A stretch of DNA of 64,000 nt from Bacteroidota bacterium (GCA_035506275.1 DATJPT010000002.1:62001-126000); one strand, 5' to 3'. Shown: positions 9,762-19,656, counted from the stretch's first letter. Notes: generated from the letters alone by a model not told the origin. Translations and numbers: made by a program.

Positions 9762-9790
9762 TTGATTAAATCGTTCTATTTCAATACATT
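9762..9790 (+). promoter_or_regulatory. Candidate promoter for the heavy-metal efflux region
   Basis: TTGATT (9762-9767) and TACATT (9785-9790) with a 17-base spacer, same style as other promoters in the window. Transcription would begin near 9797, right at the ATG of the first small frame. A short imperfect inverted repeat TACAT...ATGTA lies upstream (about 9686-9703). The 9547-9761 part of the gap has no other feature that I can support. No metal-responsive regulator gene is adjacent. Confidence 0.45.
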
Positions 9791-9797
9791 AGGACCA

Positions 9798-10043
9798 ATG
9801 TCATTGTCCACTCGCCGAAGAACTACTCTACTTTGTATTGCAGCGTATGCAACAAGCTTGATGATAGTCGTGTTGCCGCACGGCGACAATCGGTCCGCGT
9901 TCGGCTCGGGAAAAACAGCGATCGCTCCCCACAGCGAGTCGGATATATCCGAGGTCCTCTTCGGCAGCATCTTCACCGTGACGTCGTCCCAGATCCTCAC
10001 GATGGCGAGGGAACTTATAAGTTATCCGGATCGTCTATATTGA
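9798..10043 (+). CDS. Small hypothetical membrane or exported protein
   Basis: An 81-residue frame from ATG 9798: basic N-terminus (MSLSTRRRTTL), one hydrophobic segment (LLCIAAYATSLMIVVL), then a polar tail ending ISYPDRLY. I do not recognise a family. AGGA lies only 3 bases before the ATG and the candidate promoter ends 7 bases upstream, so translation would be almost leaderless. The frame could therefore be spurious and the stretch merely the leader of the next gene. Its position, the first frame ahead of the efflux operon, gives the only functional hint. Confidence 0.35.
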   Translation: MSLSTRRRTTLLCIAAYATSLMIVVLPHGDNRSAFGSGKTAIAPHSESDISEVLFGSIFTVTSSQILTMARELISYPDRLY

Positions 10044-10121
10044 CGCACGACCGGGTAATGGGCATTCTCAATGTGGTTGTGCATTTTGCCTTGAATTGAT
10101 ATTTGGCGTATTCCTCCTTCG

Positions 10122-10532
10122 ATGAATAGATTCATCAGCAATAAATCGCTCTTCTTCTTCGCCGTTAGTTGGCTCTTCATCATCGCTCTTTTTGCGGATG
10201 GGGCCAACCTCGACGATCTGCTCCCCGGGACGGTCGTCATCCACTCGGACGAGGATAACGATTCTCAGACCGATTCGGATCTTTTGGCACAGGTGTCCGA
10301 CAATGCTCCGGTCCATGCCCAGTCTCTCCCGCAGCATCAGACGAAACAGGAAGTTCCCCAGCCGGTTCCCCCGCTACGGATCGTCTATGACCAGGACAGC
10401 GATTCCCTCGCTGCGAACCCCGTCCTCGCATCCGAAGCATTCGTGCTGCTTCCCCCGGAAACCCAGGTTTCAATCGAATCCATCATACCGACTCATTCGC
10501 TCTACCTCCGCAACTGCACATTTCTCATCTAG
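10122..10532 (+). CDS. Small exported hypothetical protein upstream of czcCBA
   Basis: 136 residues. Residues about 7-27 (LFFFAVSWLFIIALFADG) form a signal peptide or anchor. The rest is acidic and His/Gln-containing (HSDEDNDSQTDSD, HAQSLPQHQTKQ), with proline-rich linkers, and ends SLYLRNCTFLI. No family recognised. Small periplasmic proteins of unknown role often precede TolC-type genes of metal efflux operons, and the acidic, His-bearing stretch would suit weak metal binding, but that is inference. No convincing Shine-Dalgarno site. A strong hairpin follows 23 bases after the stop. Confidence 0.5.
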   Translation: MNRFISNKSLFFFAVSWLFIIALFADGANLDDLLPGTVVIHSDEDNDSQTDSDLLAQVSDNAPVHAQSLPQHQTKQEVPQPVPPLRIVYDQDSDSLAANPVLASEAFVLLPPETQVSIESIIPTHSLYLRNCTFLI

Positions 10533-10555
10533 CGTTTCGGCTCCTCTTTCACGTT

Positions 10556-10591
10556 GGTCAATGGAAAAATCTTTCAATTTTTGCATTGACC
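10556..10591. promoter_or_regulatory. Strong intergenic hairpin between the small gene and czcC
   Basis: Arms of 15 bases (10556-10570 and 10577-10591) pair at 14 of 15 positions around a 6-base loop CTTTCA; the outer 8 pairs are GGTCAATG/CATTGACC. No T-run follows, so it is not a normal terminator. It could be an RNA-processing or stabilising element or a partial terminator that sets the ratio between the small gene and the efflux genes. The remaining part of the 10533-10780 gap shows no gene. Confidence 0.5.
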
Positions 10592-10780
10592 GCTAATTCC
10601 CGATCGCGCGACGAATATCCGTTCTGAAGCATCGTGCCGGTTCACGAGTATTTCAGTACGGCGTTTGTGAATTCATTCGATCGTTGAATCCGCTGCATTC
10701 ATGGTCTCCCGTGATGCGCGCGTTCACGCATTCGTCATTCGCGCGATGCCGTCATTGGACATTACAGACCCGGATGATTT

Positions 10781-12073
10781 ATGATGAGAACATTCATATT
10801 CAACGGCGTTCTTCTCTTTGCCGCAGCGGTATGCTGCGCCGCCGAAGAACGCGGAACCAGGAGCGATACGGTTGCCGTTACGCTCGAACAGGCCGAGGCC
10901 CGTTTTTTGAACGGCAATCTGCAGCTGCTCGCCGCGCGCTTCAACATCGACGCGGCGAAAGCGGCGGCATACCAGGCGGAGATCTGGAGCAACCCGAATA
11001 TCGCCATAGAGCAGAATGCCTACAACAAGTTCACCAAAAAGTATTTCGACATCAGCAAAACCGGAAATACGGAAGTTCAGCTCCAGCAATTGATCCTTCT
11101 GGCTGGGAAGCGCGACAAACAGATCCGTCTGGCGGAGATCAATACGCGAATCGCCGAGAACACGTTCTACGATCTCCTCCGGGCGCTGAAGTTCGAGCTG
11201 CGGACCGATTTCTTCGACCTCTACTTTCTTCAGCAATCACTCGCGTTCTACGACGAGACGATTCCCCGCGTGAGGAAAACCGTCGCCTCCACCGAAGCGA
11301 TTTACCAGAAGCGCTCCATTCTTCTCTCCGAGGTTTTGCGGCTGAAATCTCTCCTCTTCTCGCTTGAAAACGAGCGGCTCGGTTTGCTGAACTCCATCTC
11401 GGACATCGAACACGGGATGAGCATTCTTTTGCGCGACTCATCGGAGACAAGCCCGTATTTTGTTCCGCGGCTGAACCCGGAGGCTATCGACAGCCTGCGC
11501 ATCGATTCTCTTTCACTGCAGGAGGTTCTTGCGGCGGCGTACGAAAAACGCCCCGACTTCAAGAATGCCGGGGCGCAAGTCGAGTACGAAGAGACGAACC
11601 TCTCGCTCCAGAAAGCGATGCGCGTTCCCGACCTGACCGTCGGCGGAAGATACTCGCGCGCCGGCAGCTACATTCCCGATTACTACGCACTCACCCTGTC
11701 CATCGACCTTCCGATCTTCAACCGGAACCAGGGGAATGTCGAAGTCTCGGAGAACATGCTGGAAGCGGACAAACTTCTCCGCGAGTACGCCCGCAAGAGT
11801 CTCGAACGGGAAGTTGCCGTCGCTTACAAAAGAGCTGTCGATACCGACAGCCTCTTCAGATCGTTCGATAAGAAATTCACGGGGGAGTACAAGACCCTTG
11901 TCGAAGGAATGGATGCAGACTACCAGAAGCGAAACATTACGATCATCGAATTCACCGACTTCTACGAGTCATACAGGACGAGCATGCTCCAGATGAACCA
12001 GCTTCAAAACGACCGGATGGATGCGTTTGAGGGACTGAACTATGCCGCCGGAACGAGCTTGATCAACCCGTAA
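10781..12073 (+). CDS. TolC-family outer-membrane efflux protein (CzcC/CusC type)
   Basis: 430 residues with a signal peptide (MMRTFIFNGVLLFAAAVCCA). The frame is mostly long amphipathic helices typical of outer membrane efflux proteins: VTLEQAEARFLNGNLQLLAARFNIDAAK near the start and the second OEP repeat from about 245 (SLQEVLAAAYEKRPDFKNAG). IEQNAYNKFTKKYFD and the ISLPIFNR-like stretch SIDLPIFNRNQGNVE are classic CzcC features. It would form the trimeric channel across the outer membrane and periplasm. The next genes encode the adaptor and the RND pump, so it is the first of a three-gene efflux operon. The start could be either of two adjacent ATGs (10781 or 10784); no strong ribosome binding site is visible. 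Confidence 0.9.
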   Translation: MMRTFIFNGVLLFAAAVCCAAEERGTRSDTVAVTLEQAEARFLNGNLQLLAARFNIDAAKAAAYQAEIWSNPNIAIEQNAYNKFTKKYFDISKTGNTEVQLQQLILLAGKRDKQIRLAEINTRIAENTFYDLLRALKFELRTDFFDLYFLQQSLAFYDETIPRVRKTVASTEAIYQKRSILLSEVLRLKSLLFSLENERLGLLNSISDIEHGMSILLRDSSETSPYFVPRLNPEAIDSLRIDSLSLQEVLAAAYEKRPDFKNAGAQVEYEETNLSLQKAMRVPDLTVGGRYSRAGSYIPDYYALTLSIDLPIFNRNQGNVEVSENMLEADKLLREYARKSLEREVAVAYKRAVDTDSLFRSFDKKFTGEYKTLVEGMDADYQKRNITIIEFTDFYESYRTSMLQMNQLQNDRMDAFEGLNYAAGTSLINP

Positions 12074-12114
12074 AACGATCACGATTCAACGGACTTTATA
12101 GAGGAATCAGAGAT

Positions 12115-13113
12115 ATGAAAACCATGGAATTACTTGTGAAAAATCTTATTCTCCCCGGCGCGGCGGCAATCTTGATCTTTGCGGCGGCCGGGTGCCAGGA
12201 GAAGAGCGACGCAAATTCGCAGACGGAACAAGCGTCCAAAAAGCCGTTCGTCTCCGACGACGGAAAAGTGATCCGCTTTCCGTCGGGGACGGCGGGCCTG
12301 CAGCAGATCATGACCGCCGAAGCACATAAAGGGACGGCGCTCGTATCCGTGATCGCCCCTGCGCGGGTCGTTGCGACCATTTCCCCGTCGTCGACGCTTT
12401 CGAGGAACCTTGTGCTGTTCGAATCGCCCGATGTCACGACGCTCTATTCACAGTACCGCCAAAGCAGTTCCAACCTTGATCTGACGTCCAAGAACCTCGT
12501 CCATGTCAGGGAAATGTACAACAACCAGGGGGCCACGGCGCGCGACCTCAATCAGGCAGAATCCGACGCCGCGAACGCGCGTGCCTCGATGAATGAAATG
12601 GAGGGACGGCTGCGGGCGTACGGATTCAACCCCGCCGAGCTCGAATCGGTCGCTACGCAGACGGCATGGCTGATGTCCGATGTTCCCGAGACGGAGCTTC
12701 ACGAGGTTCAAAAAGGGGAAGAAGTTCGGATCGTCTTCTCCTCCTTCCCCGATAAAACGTTCTCCGGGAAGGCGGCGGCGATCGGCGATATCGTCGACCC
12801 GGTCACGCGAACGGTGAAGGTCCGCGTAACCCTGCAAAACCCGAACGGGAGACTCCTTCCCGGAATGTTCGCGCGCGTCGATTTCAGTTACCCGCAGCGC
12901 GGCGTCATCCTCCTTCCGCTGAACGCGATCGTCACCGTGGATGCGGCCGACTATGCCTTTGTGCAGACATCCGACGGAGAATTTGCGCGGAGGAAAATAA
13001 CGATCGCCAACGCCAGCGATGAAAATGCGGTCGTCCTTAACGGAATTTCGGAGGGGGAAAAAATCGTCACAGGGGGAACCATGCTTTTGAAAGGACTCAG
13101 CTTCGGGTATTAA
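12115..13113 (+). CDS. RND efflux periplasmic adaptor, lipoprotein (CzcB/CusB-like)
   Basis: 332 residues. An N-terminal lipobox (FAAAGC, Cys about 27) predicts a lipoprotein anchored in the inner or outer leaf of the periplasm. After a short linker come a barrel-sandwich segment (VIAPARVVATISPS), a coiled-coil hairpin (about 110-175: SQYRQSSSNLDLTSKN ... MNEMEGRLRAYGF), a beta-barrel domain (VQKGEEVRIVFSSFPDKTF, DPVTRTVKVRVTLQNPNG, LLPGMFARVDF), and a membrane-proximal domain to the end. This is the CzcB/HlyD layout. No His/Met-rich metal-binding extension like that of CusB is present. GAGGAATCAGAG precedes the ATG; the gap from czcC is 41 bases. Confidence 0.9.
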   Translation: MKTMELLVKNLILPGAAAILIFAAAGCQEKSDANSQTEQASKKPFVSDDGKVIRFPSGTAGLQQIMTAEAHKGTALVSVIAPARVVATISPSSTLSRNLVLFESPDVTTLYSQYRQSSSNLDLTSKNLVHVREMYNNQGATARDLNQAESDAANARASMNEMEGRLRAYGFNPAELESVATQTAWLMSDVPETELHEVQKGEEVRIVFSSFPDKTFSGKAAAIGDIVDPVTRTVKVRVTLQNPNGRLLPGMFARVDFSYPQRGVILLPLNAIVTVDAADYAFVQTSDGEFARRKITIANASDENAVVLNGISEGEKIVTGGTMLLKGLSFGY

Positions 13114-13193
13114 CCCAAGTGCACTACGGCACAAAATCTTCTCTCTTCATGTCTTGGCGGCTACGTGCCCCAAACTAAAATCGATAAAACGCT

Positions 13194-16100
13194 ATGATAC
13201 GAAAACTGCTTGCCTCAGCCCTCAACCAGCGGTTCGCGACCCTCTCGCTCGTGGCCGCGATCATCGGAGTCGGCATCTGGTCGTGGGAGACATTAAAAAA
13301 AGAAGCGTATCCGGACATCGGCGATACGCAGGTCACTGTCATCACGCTTTTTCCCGGACGCGCCGCCGAAGAGGTCGAGCAGCAGGTGACGCTCCCCATC
13401 GAGCGGGCGCTCAACGCCGTGCCGAACGTCATCAGCCGCCGTTCGAAAACGATCTTCGGCCTCTCCGTCATCGAGCTGACGTTCGAAGACGGAACGGACG
13501 ATTATTTTGCGCGGCAGCGGGTCCTGGAGAAATTGAACGATGCGGTTCTCCCCGACGGCGTCAGTCCGTCGCTCGGTCCGCTCACCGGACCGGTCGGCGA
13601 GATCTTCCGGTATGTGATCGAAGCGGACCAGTCGTTTACTCCGATGGAATTGCGAACGCTGCAGGACTGGGTCGTCACCCCGCGGCTTCTCCAGGTCCCC
13701 GGAGTGGCCGATGTCGTTAACTTTGGCGGATTGGTGAAGCAGTATCACGTCATCACTTCTCCCGACCGGCTGCTGCGCTACAACCTCTCCGTTCAGAACG
13801 TCATCGACGCCATCACTGCCAATAACCTCAACACGGGGGGGAACATCATCCAGCGCGGCGGACAAGGGTTCGTCGTGCGCGGTATCGGTGCGATCCACAC
13901 GATCAACGACATCAAGAACATCGTGGTCACGTCGATGAACGGAGTTCCGGTCTTCATCCACGATGTGGCGAGCGTGGAAGAATATCCGCTCCCCCCCGCC
14001 GGGGTTCTCGGATACACCCTCCAGCCGAACGATTCGACGCACATTGACGTCAACTCGAGCATTCAGGGGCTGATCGCGATGCGCCGCGGCGAAAATCCTT
14101 CCGACGTCGTCAATGCCCTGAAGGAACGGGTTCAGGAGATCAACGAAAATAATCTTCCCGACGGGGTGCGGCTGCGCGTCACGTACGACCGGAGCGAGCT
14201 CGTCAACTACACGATCGATACCGTTTCCAAAACCCTTTTCGAGGGATTTTCGATCGTCATCATTGTCCTCATTTTCTTTATCGGCAGCGTTCGTGCGGCG
14301 CTCGTGGTCGCGACAACGATCCCGATCTCGATGCTCTTCGCCTTCAGCATGATGAAGCTGACCGGCATTCCGGCGAACCTTCTCTCCCTCGGGGCGGTCG
14401 ATTTCGGCATCATCGTCGACGGCGCGGTGGTCATGGTGGAAAATATCATGAGGAGATACCGCGATGCGACGCCCGACGAACGGCGGCAGGGGATCATTCG
14501 TTTCACGTTGTCATCGGCGCAGGAGGTAGGCCGGGAAATATTTTTCTCGATCACGATCATCATCCTGGCCTATCTGCCGATCTTTTCCTTCCAGAGGGTG
14601 GAAGGAAAATTGTTCTCGCCGATGGCGTACACGCTTGCCTACGCCATCACCGGATCGATGCTCCTCGCGTTAACGGCCATCCCCGTGCTTATGACGATGA
14701 TCTACAGGAAGCATTTTGATTCGGATAACCCCGGACGCATCGAGTGGCATAATCCGGTGTACGAATGGATCGAGAAGAAATACCGAAAGATCATCGAACA
14801 CATCACCCGCTATTCGCTCGCGGCGACGATCGTGTCGGCGTTGATCGTGATCGCCGTTGTCTTTGTGGGAGTGAAAAAGATCGGCACCGAGTTTCTTCCC
14901 GAACTCGACGAGGGGTCGTTGAACATCCGGTGTTTCTTCCCGGTGGGGATTTCGCTGAAGGAGGCGGAACGCTACTGCCCCGTCATCCGCAGCGTCATAA
15001 GCAAACACAAACCGGTCAACGTTGTCCTTACTCAATTGGGAAGGAACGATGACGGGACCGATCCGTATGGACCGAACCGGCTCGAAATTCTCGTCGGCCT
15101 GAAGGAATATTCCACCTGGAACAAGCAGATCTCAAAGGAAGAACTGCTCACGCAGATCAAGAATGAACTTGAGGAGGCGGTGCCCGGCGCGCAATTCTCC
15201 TTCTCCCAGCCGATCCTCGACAACGTGACCGAAGCCGTCACCGGAAGCGTCGCTGACCTCGCCATTCTCATCAACGGCGACGACCTGAAATTGATGCGGT
15301 CGAAAGCCGATTCCATCCTCGCCATCATCAAAACGATTCCCGGCGCGAGCGAGTGCGGCATCGAGCAGGAAGGAGACCAGGCGCAACTGACGGTCGACAT
15401 CGACCGGGGGGCTGTTGCCCGGTACGGCATCAACGTGAGCGATGTCCAGAAGATGATCGAAGCCGCGATCGGCGGGAAAATCGTCGGGAAGCTGTATGAA
15501 GGCGAGCGGCGGTTTGACATCGTTGTCCGCTACTCATCCGAGTACCGGGCGTCCATCGAATCGGTCCGGGACATGCTGGTCCCCTCGCCGACCGGCGGAC
15601 GCATTCCGATGTCGCAGCTTGCCGCCATCAAGCTGATCGACGGTCCGACGATCATTCAGCGCGAGGACGGGCTGCGGCAGATCTCCGTCCGCACCAACAT
15701 CCGCGGGCGCGACCAGGGGGGATTCGTGGCCGAAGCGCAGGCGAGGGTCGGCGCTGCGATCACGCTGCCAAAAGGATACACGATGTCATGGGGGGGCCAG
15801 TTCGAAAATCTTTCCCGGGCCGGGAAGCGTCTCGCCGTGGTGATCCCGTTGACAATCGGCATTATCTTTCTTATCCTTTTCACCATGTACAGGAACGTGT
15901 GGCATGTCGGCGTCGCGATGTCGAGCATCCCTTTTGCGTTGATCGGCGGGATCGCCGCGCTCCTCATCCGCGGATACAGTTTCAACGTTTCAGCCGGCGT
16001 CGGTTTCATTTCGCTCTTCGGCGTATCGATCATCGCCGGCGTTCTTTTCGTCTCACGGACGAACCGATTGATGGAGGACCTCAATCTGGATCTTTACGAG

Positions 16101-16346
16101 GCGGTGAAAAAGGCGGCGGTCATCCAGCTTCGCCCGAATTTGATGACCATGCTTCTTGCACTGCTGGGGCTCATCCCCGCCGCACGGGCGACCGGCATCG
16201 GTTCGGACGTGCAGCGCCCTCTGGCCACCGTGATCGTCGGCGGACTCTCATCGGCTCTTCTTATGACGCCGCTGATCCTCCCGGCAATCTATCTTGTTTT
16301 TGTGAGACGAAAAAATAACAATCACTCCATTCCAACCGAATCATGA
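13194..16346 (+). CDS. czcA: Heavy-metal RND efflux pump, CzcA type
   Basis: 1050 residues, full length for the HME-RND family: two halves, each with one leading and five further membrane helices and a large periplasmic domain. The fourth helix carries [15 protein letters not shown], the signature of divalent-cation pumps (Zn/Co/Cd, also Ni), with the two Asp and one Glu needed for proton coupling. The monovalent Cu/Ag CusA group has a different sequence here, so I call CzcA rather than CusA. Other markers are [33 protein letters not shown] and [16 protein letters not shown]. It would drive metal out of the periplasm with the adaptor and channel encoded upstream. The 80-base gap before it has no evident terminator. 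The exact metal is not fixed by sequence alone. Confidence 0.93.
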   Translation: MIRKLLASALNQRFATLSLVAAIIGVGIWSWETLKKEAYPDIGDTQVTVITLFPGRAAEEVEQQVTLPIERALNAVPNVISRRSKTIFGLSVIELTFEDGTDDYFARQRVLEKLNDAVLPDGVSPSLGPLTGPVGEIFRYVIEADQSFTPMELRTLQDWVVTPRLLQVPGVADVVNFGGLVKQYHVITSPDRLLRYNLSVQNVIDAITANNLNTGGNIIQRGGQGFVVRGIGAIHTINDIKNIVVTSMNGVPVFIHDVASVEEYPLPPAGVLGYTLQPNDSTHIDVNSSIQGLIAMRRGENPSDVVNALKERVQEINENNLPDGVRLRVTYDRSELVNYTIDTVSKTLFEGFSIVIIVLIFFIGSVRAALVVATTIPISMLFAFSMMKLTGIPANLLSLGAVDFGIIVDGAVVMVENIMRRYRDATPDERRQGIIRFTLSSAQEVGREIFFSITIIILAYLPIFSFQRVEGKLFSPMAYTLAYAITGSMLLALTAIPVLMTMIYRKHFDSDNPGRIEWHNPVYEWIEKKYRKIIEHITRYSLAATIVSALIVIAVVFVGVKKIGTEFLPELDEGSLNIRCFFPVGISLKEAERYCPVIRSVISKHKPVNVVLTQLGRNDDGTDPYGPNRLEILVGLKEYSTWNKQISKEELLTQIKNELEEAVPGAQFSFSQPILDNVTEAVTGSVADLAILINGDDLKLMRSKADSILAIIKTIPGASECGIEQEGDQAQLTVDIDRGAVARYGINVSDVQKMIEAAIGGKIVGKLYEGERRFDIVVRYSSEYRASIESVRDMLVPSPTGGRIPMSQLAAIKLIDGPTIIQREDGLRQISVRTNIRGRDQGGFVAEAQARVGAAITLPKGYTMSWGGQFENLSRAGKRLAVVIPLTIGIIFLILFTMYRNVWHVGVAMSSIPFALIGGIAALLIRGYSFNVSAGVGFISLFGVSIIAGVLFVSRTNRLMEDLNLDLYEAVKKAAVIQLRPNLMTMLLALLGLIPAARATGIGSDVQRPLATVIVGGLSSALLMTPLILPAIYLVFVRRKNNNHSIPTES

Positions 16347-16353
16347 GGCGGCT

Positions 16354-16653
16354 ATGCTTGAAGTGACGATCTTCCTCGACGAAGACGACAGGATCAAAGA
16401 CGAATCGTTGTACCAGTATATCATGAAGTATCTCCTCCATCAGCATATCAAGGGGGCTTCAATGTTCTCGGCGATGGGGGGATACGGCGCAAAGCGGCAT
16501 CTTCATTATCCGCATACTATCGGGGCATCCGGGGAAGGACCGATGATGATCCTCTTCATCGATGAAGAAGAGAAGGTCAGAGAAGTTCTTCCCCATTTGA
16601 AGGAGGTTGTTGCGGAGGGACTTATTGTGCTGAAGAAGGTGGAACGGGCGTGA
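16354..16653 (+). CDS. DUF190 family PII-like protein
   Basis: 99 residues: MLEVTIFLDEDDR at the start, a helix YQYIMKYLLHQHIKGASMF, then AMGGYGAKRHLH, PMMILFIDEEEKVREVLPHLKEVV and GLIVLKKVE. This is the DUF190 pattern, a ferredoxin-like fold related to PII signalling proteins; family members form trimers. Function is unknown, but the gene commonly stands next to transporters. The AGGCGG ribosome site overlaps the czcA stop codon (7-base gap), so the two are surely co-translated. I infer a regulatory or sensing role for the efflux pump. It ends the operon; an inverted repeat that may terminate transcription follows. Confidence 0.85.
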   Translation: MLEVTIFLDEDDRIKDESLYQYIMKYLLHQHIKGASMFSAMGGYGAKRHLHYPHTIGASGEGPMMILFIDEEEKVREVLPHLKEVVAEGLIVLKKVERA

Positions 16654-16664
16654 AGCAGGCTTCT

Positions 16665-16755
16665 CAGTTAACAGTGATCAGTGATCAGATCCCTTTGGTG
16701 TCTTCGTTTTTACTGATCACTGCTTACTGTTTATTGTTGAATGTTCATTGATCCT
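16665..16755. repeat. Word-repeat inverted element, likely bidirectional terminator
   Basis: Between two convergent genes. The left part repeats CAGTGATCAGTGATCAG; the right part runs ACTGATCACTGCTTACTG. The 11-base arms CAGTGATCAGT (16672-16682) and ACTGATCACTG (16712-16722) are perfectly complementary. The right side goes on with drifting words (TTTATTGTTGAATGTTCATTG). Similar in build, though not in sequence, to the elements near 26.7, 45.4 and 50.3 kb. Confidence 0.6.
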
Positions 16756-16762
16756 TGTGCAG

Positions 16763-19186
16763 CTAAATTCGGAACCCAGCCTTCAAAACGACGCATCGCG
16801 GCTCCTCCCAGCTTGCTCCGGTTGTATATGCCCCTTTGATAAGATGAATATGATCTAGCAAATTGGTGATGTAGATGGACGGTTCGAAAGCTCCCCCTCC
16901 TTCGAGATGGAATGTATGTCCCCCACTGAGATTAAATATCCAGTACGGCGTCGTATGAGCTGCCTGATTAAAATCAAACAATCCTGTTTTGTAGATTGAA
17001 ATGTCTTCCGGGTGGCCGTTTGAAAGTCCGGACCCGTATGTCGCCTCGGCGTTGATATACCAGTCTTGCGGCTGGTAATTCACATCAGCGACGATCGAGA
17101 GTCTTTGATCATGGTCAAGGTCCGTTGCAGATCCGTCGCTGCTCGGGGGCAAGAAACCTCCTGTCAAGAGTCCCGAACCGATCGCATGAATAATTGAAGA
17201 GTTCAAGTGGCCTGAGAACGGCGTTCCCGGATCGCTGTAAGAGAAAGAACACTCGATCCCCGTGGTCTTCACGTCCGCTATATTGAACGGGGTCTTGATT
17301 GCCGTGTTGCCAATTTGCGCGTCGTCCGTAAACGGGCTCGCCTCCTTGAAGAAGGCCGCCGTCTTTATTCGCACGTTGAACGGAAAGCTGCGGGTGTAGA
17401 CAGCCTCGTAGTAGGAGTCGCGTTCCGGAAATGTTGGCGAGACCGAGTTGCTCACATATTGCGCTATCGAGCGCAGCGCTTCGATATTCGTAGGCATGAA
17501 AAGTCTGCCATAATACAGGTAGCCCGAACTGTTTTCATCGATCAGGAAATTCCACCGGACGCGCGGGCTCACCTGCCGCTGAAGCGGTACATCCGGAGCA
17601 ATGTGCTGGTCATAGCGGACCCCGAGGTCAAACGAACTCCAATCGAGAGGCCGCCACTCTGTTTCGGCGAACACGCCGAAATCCGAACCGGCGAACCTGG
17701 TACGGATCGATGGTCCGGGGTTTTGCAAAGAATCTCGTGACGTGAAATTCTCGACCCCTCCTGTGGTGCTGATGTTGAATCCTACCTTATACATAGCGTG
17801 CATCGCAAGCCCCTGGTCAAACGTTGAGCGGACTCCGAGTGTTGTGAAGCTTCTGTCTTCGAAAAGATTCTCGTACGTGGTATCTCCGGCAAATTGAAAG
17901 GTTGGCGGATCAATGGCCCCGGGGGTATAATCCAGGCTCCCTTCGCGGGCATACCCTCCAATGAAGAAGTCTTCTTCCCGATCGCTTTGGGAATTCATCG
18001 CCCGAAAATACGATATCGATTGCAACGAATTGGCCGTTTCCTGCACATCGGATGCAATTTGAACCGCAGGGTCATAGGGAACTTGCGTGGAAGTTTTTCC
18101 GAAACTGAGATTTGCCGTTATGTAATCGACGTCGCTGATGATATAATCGAACTTGCCGTAAAGAAAATAATCGAACCCGTGGTCATGAAACAGCGTCGGC
18201 ACCGGCGTGTCGATGCGATGATCCGCTTCCTGGCGCGACCCGGAAATATAATACCCCAGGCTGCCAAGGTGATCGCTCATCGACAAAGCCTCCCCGTCCG
18301 AATTCAATGCCCGAAACGGGCCGACCCGGCCGCCGAGAGTGTCTCCCGGCGCGGCGGATGACGATCCGCTCGCGACTTCGGCTCCGGGAGAGAATGGTTT
18401 CGTTCCGTTGAAAACCAGATAACTCCCGATGTACGTCGACGCATCGAGATGAAAGCTCCCCGTTGGAACGCGATTGTTCAGGTCAATGATTGCGGACATC
18501 TGTCCGCCATATTCGGCCGGAAAACCTCCCGTGATGAATGTTGCCCGATCGATGACTTTCGGATCGACAACTTCATTCAATCCGCCGAATACGCCGAGAG
18601 GGACCGGAATGCCGTCAATGTAATACGTGAATTCTCCGTGCGATCCCCGGATATGAACCTCGCTGGTAGGGGCTCGTGCGGCTCCTGTAAGATTCTCCTG
18701 GATCAAGCTCGTCATTTGATTCGTCGGCGGCGGATGGTAGGTTTCCGACTCGAAGGTCTGATTGCCGGTCGCCAAGTCGATATTCGAGACGCCAAGCTCG
18801 CGCTGACCGACAACTTCAACAGTCTGAGTTTGATTTCCCAGCGGCTGGAGATTAATCGTGAGGCTTGCGTGATCCGAGTCTACGAGGATGGAATCGACAA
18901 AAATTTCATACCCGATGAACCAGGCGGTCAGCTTGTACGCGCCCGGCTGAATTGTACGAAACAGAGCCTGACCTACCATGTTGGTCGGGCTCTGTGCAAT
19001 AAATTTACTTCCGCGCTGCAATACTACCCGCGCGAGACCGATGGGAATTTTTTCCTTTGCGTCATAAACCGATACTCGCAAATCTGTTTCGTCTTTGCCG
19101 TCGGCAGCATGCGTCGGATGACTGCGCGAGTAACTCGCCAGGGAAAGGCATAGAAGCACGACGGAAGGAATTCTTCGGGTCTGCAT
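16763..19186 (-). CDS. TonB-dependent outer-membrane receptor in the metal-uptake operon
   Basis: 807 residues from the ATG at 19186. A signal peptide (SVVLLCLSLASYSRS) is followed by a carboxypeptidase-regulatory-like beta-sandwich (about 35-115: LRVSVYDAKEKIPIGLARVVLQ, AGAYKLTAWFIGYE-type strands), a plug domain (about 130-245: TSEVHIRGSHGEFTYYIDG, GGFPAEYGGQMSAIIDL) and a 22-strand barrel to the C-terminus (VVLKAGFRI). It sits 22 bases behind the UspA gene and reads in line with the MntR-like/NRAMP genes, so it may be the last gene of a metal-regulated operon and bring a metal complex across the outer membrane. That substrate is inferred only from position; many relatives transport siderophores or oligosaccharides. 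Confidence 0.88.
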   Translation of the reverse strand: MQTRRIPSVVLLCLSLASYSRSHPTHAADGKDETDLRVSVYDAKEKIPIGLARVVLQRGSKFIAQSPTNMVGQALFRTIQPGAYKLTAWFIGYEIFVDSILVDSDHASLTINLQPLGNQTQTVEVVGQRELGVSNIDLATGNQTFESETYHPPPTNQMTSLIQENLTGAARAPTSEVHIRGSHGEFTYYIDGIPVPLGVFGGLNEVVDPKVIDRATFITGGFPAEYGGQMSAIIDLNNRVPTGSFHLDASTYIGSYLVFNGTKPFSPGAEVASGSSSAAPGDTLGGRVGPFRALNSDGEALSMSDHLGSLGYYISGSRQEADHRIDTPVPTLFHDHGFDYFLYGKFDYIISDVDYITANLSFGKTSTQVPYDPAVQIASDVQETANSLQSISYFRAMNSQSDREEDFFIGGYAREGSLDYTPGAIDPPTFQFAGDTTYENLFEDRSFTTLGVRSTFDQGLAMHAMYKVGFNISTTGGVENFTSRDSLQNPGPSIRTRFAGSDFGVFAETEWRPLDWSSFDLGVRYDQHIAPDVPLQRQVSPRVRWNFLIDENSSGYLYYGRLFMPTNIEALRSIAQYVSNSVSPTFPERDSYYEAVYTRSFPFNVRIKTAAFFKEASPFTDDAQIGNTAIKTPFNIADVKTTGIECSFSYSDPGTPFSGHLNSSIIHAIGSGLLTGGFLPPSSDGSATDLDHDQRLSIVADVNYQPQDWYINAEATYGSGLSNGHPEDISIYKTGLFDFNQAAHTTPYWIFNLSGGHTFHLEGGGAFEPSIYITNLLDHIHLIKGAYTTGASWEEPRCVVLKAGFRI

Positions 19187-19208
19187 CAATCGTATTCGTT
19201 GTTTTGCG

Positions 19209-19625
19209 CTATTTGGCTTTGAGGAGGAGGACCGGCACGCTCACGCCGTGCCGGACTTTCGTCACAGTCGTACCGAGAAACAAGTCGGCCACCAGCCGGT
19301 GACCGTGGGTGCTCATGGCCAGAAGGTCGCATCCCCCCTTCTTGATCCATTTGACAATTTCTTCCGCCGGTTCGCCGTACGCCAATTCTGCCTCGGCGGG
19401 GACGCCGCCTGACCGGAACTCCGCGGTCACATCTTCCAAATATTTCTTGTCCTGAACGAGCTCCGGGCTGACCGCATCCGAACCGAAGGTGCGCGCCGCC
19501 CACCCATCGGCAACGTGCAATAAGACGACTTTGCTCTTCATGAAGTGGGCGAGCTGTTTGATGTGCTCGATGATCGCCCTGTCGGTCGGAGTCCCATCCA
19601 GCGTTACGAGAATCGTTTTATACAT
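19209..19625 (-). CDS. Universal stress protein, UspA family
   Basis: 138 residues, a single Usp domain: MYKTILVTLDGTPTDRAIIEH at the start, VVLLHVADGW in strand 2, and the C-terminal nucleotide loop STHGHRLVADLFLGTTVTKV before VSVPVLLLKAK. The ATP-binding pattern G-2x-G-9x-G(S/T) is altered: the middle Gly is replaced (THGHRL instead of THGRTG), so ATP binding is uncertain. The gene lies 31 bases after the NRAMP gene and 22 bases before the TonB receptor gene, all on one strand. A stress protein next to a Mn/Fe transporter is a recurring pairing. Confidence 0.9.
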   Translation of the reverse strand: MYKTILVTLDGTPTDRAIIEHIKQLAHFMKSKVVLLHVADGWAARTFGSDAVSPELVQDKKYLEDVTAEFRSGGVPAEAELAYGEPAEEIVKWIKKGGCDLLAMSTHGHRLVADLFLGTTVTKVRHGVSVPVLLLKAK

Positions 19626-19656
19626 CGAAGTATCCTTTTGGACTGAAGGAAGAATT

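Noticed and set aside
13293-14042. 249-codon minus-strand open frame
   Set aside because: Shadow of czcA in the opposite strand.
13194-16346. Copper/silver pump CusA
   Set aside because: The helix-4 signature is that of divalent-cation pumps, not the Cu/Ag type.
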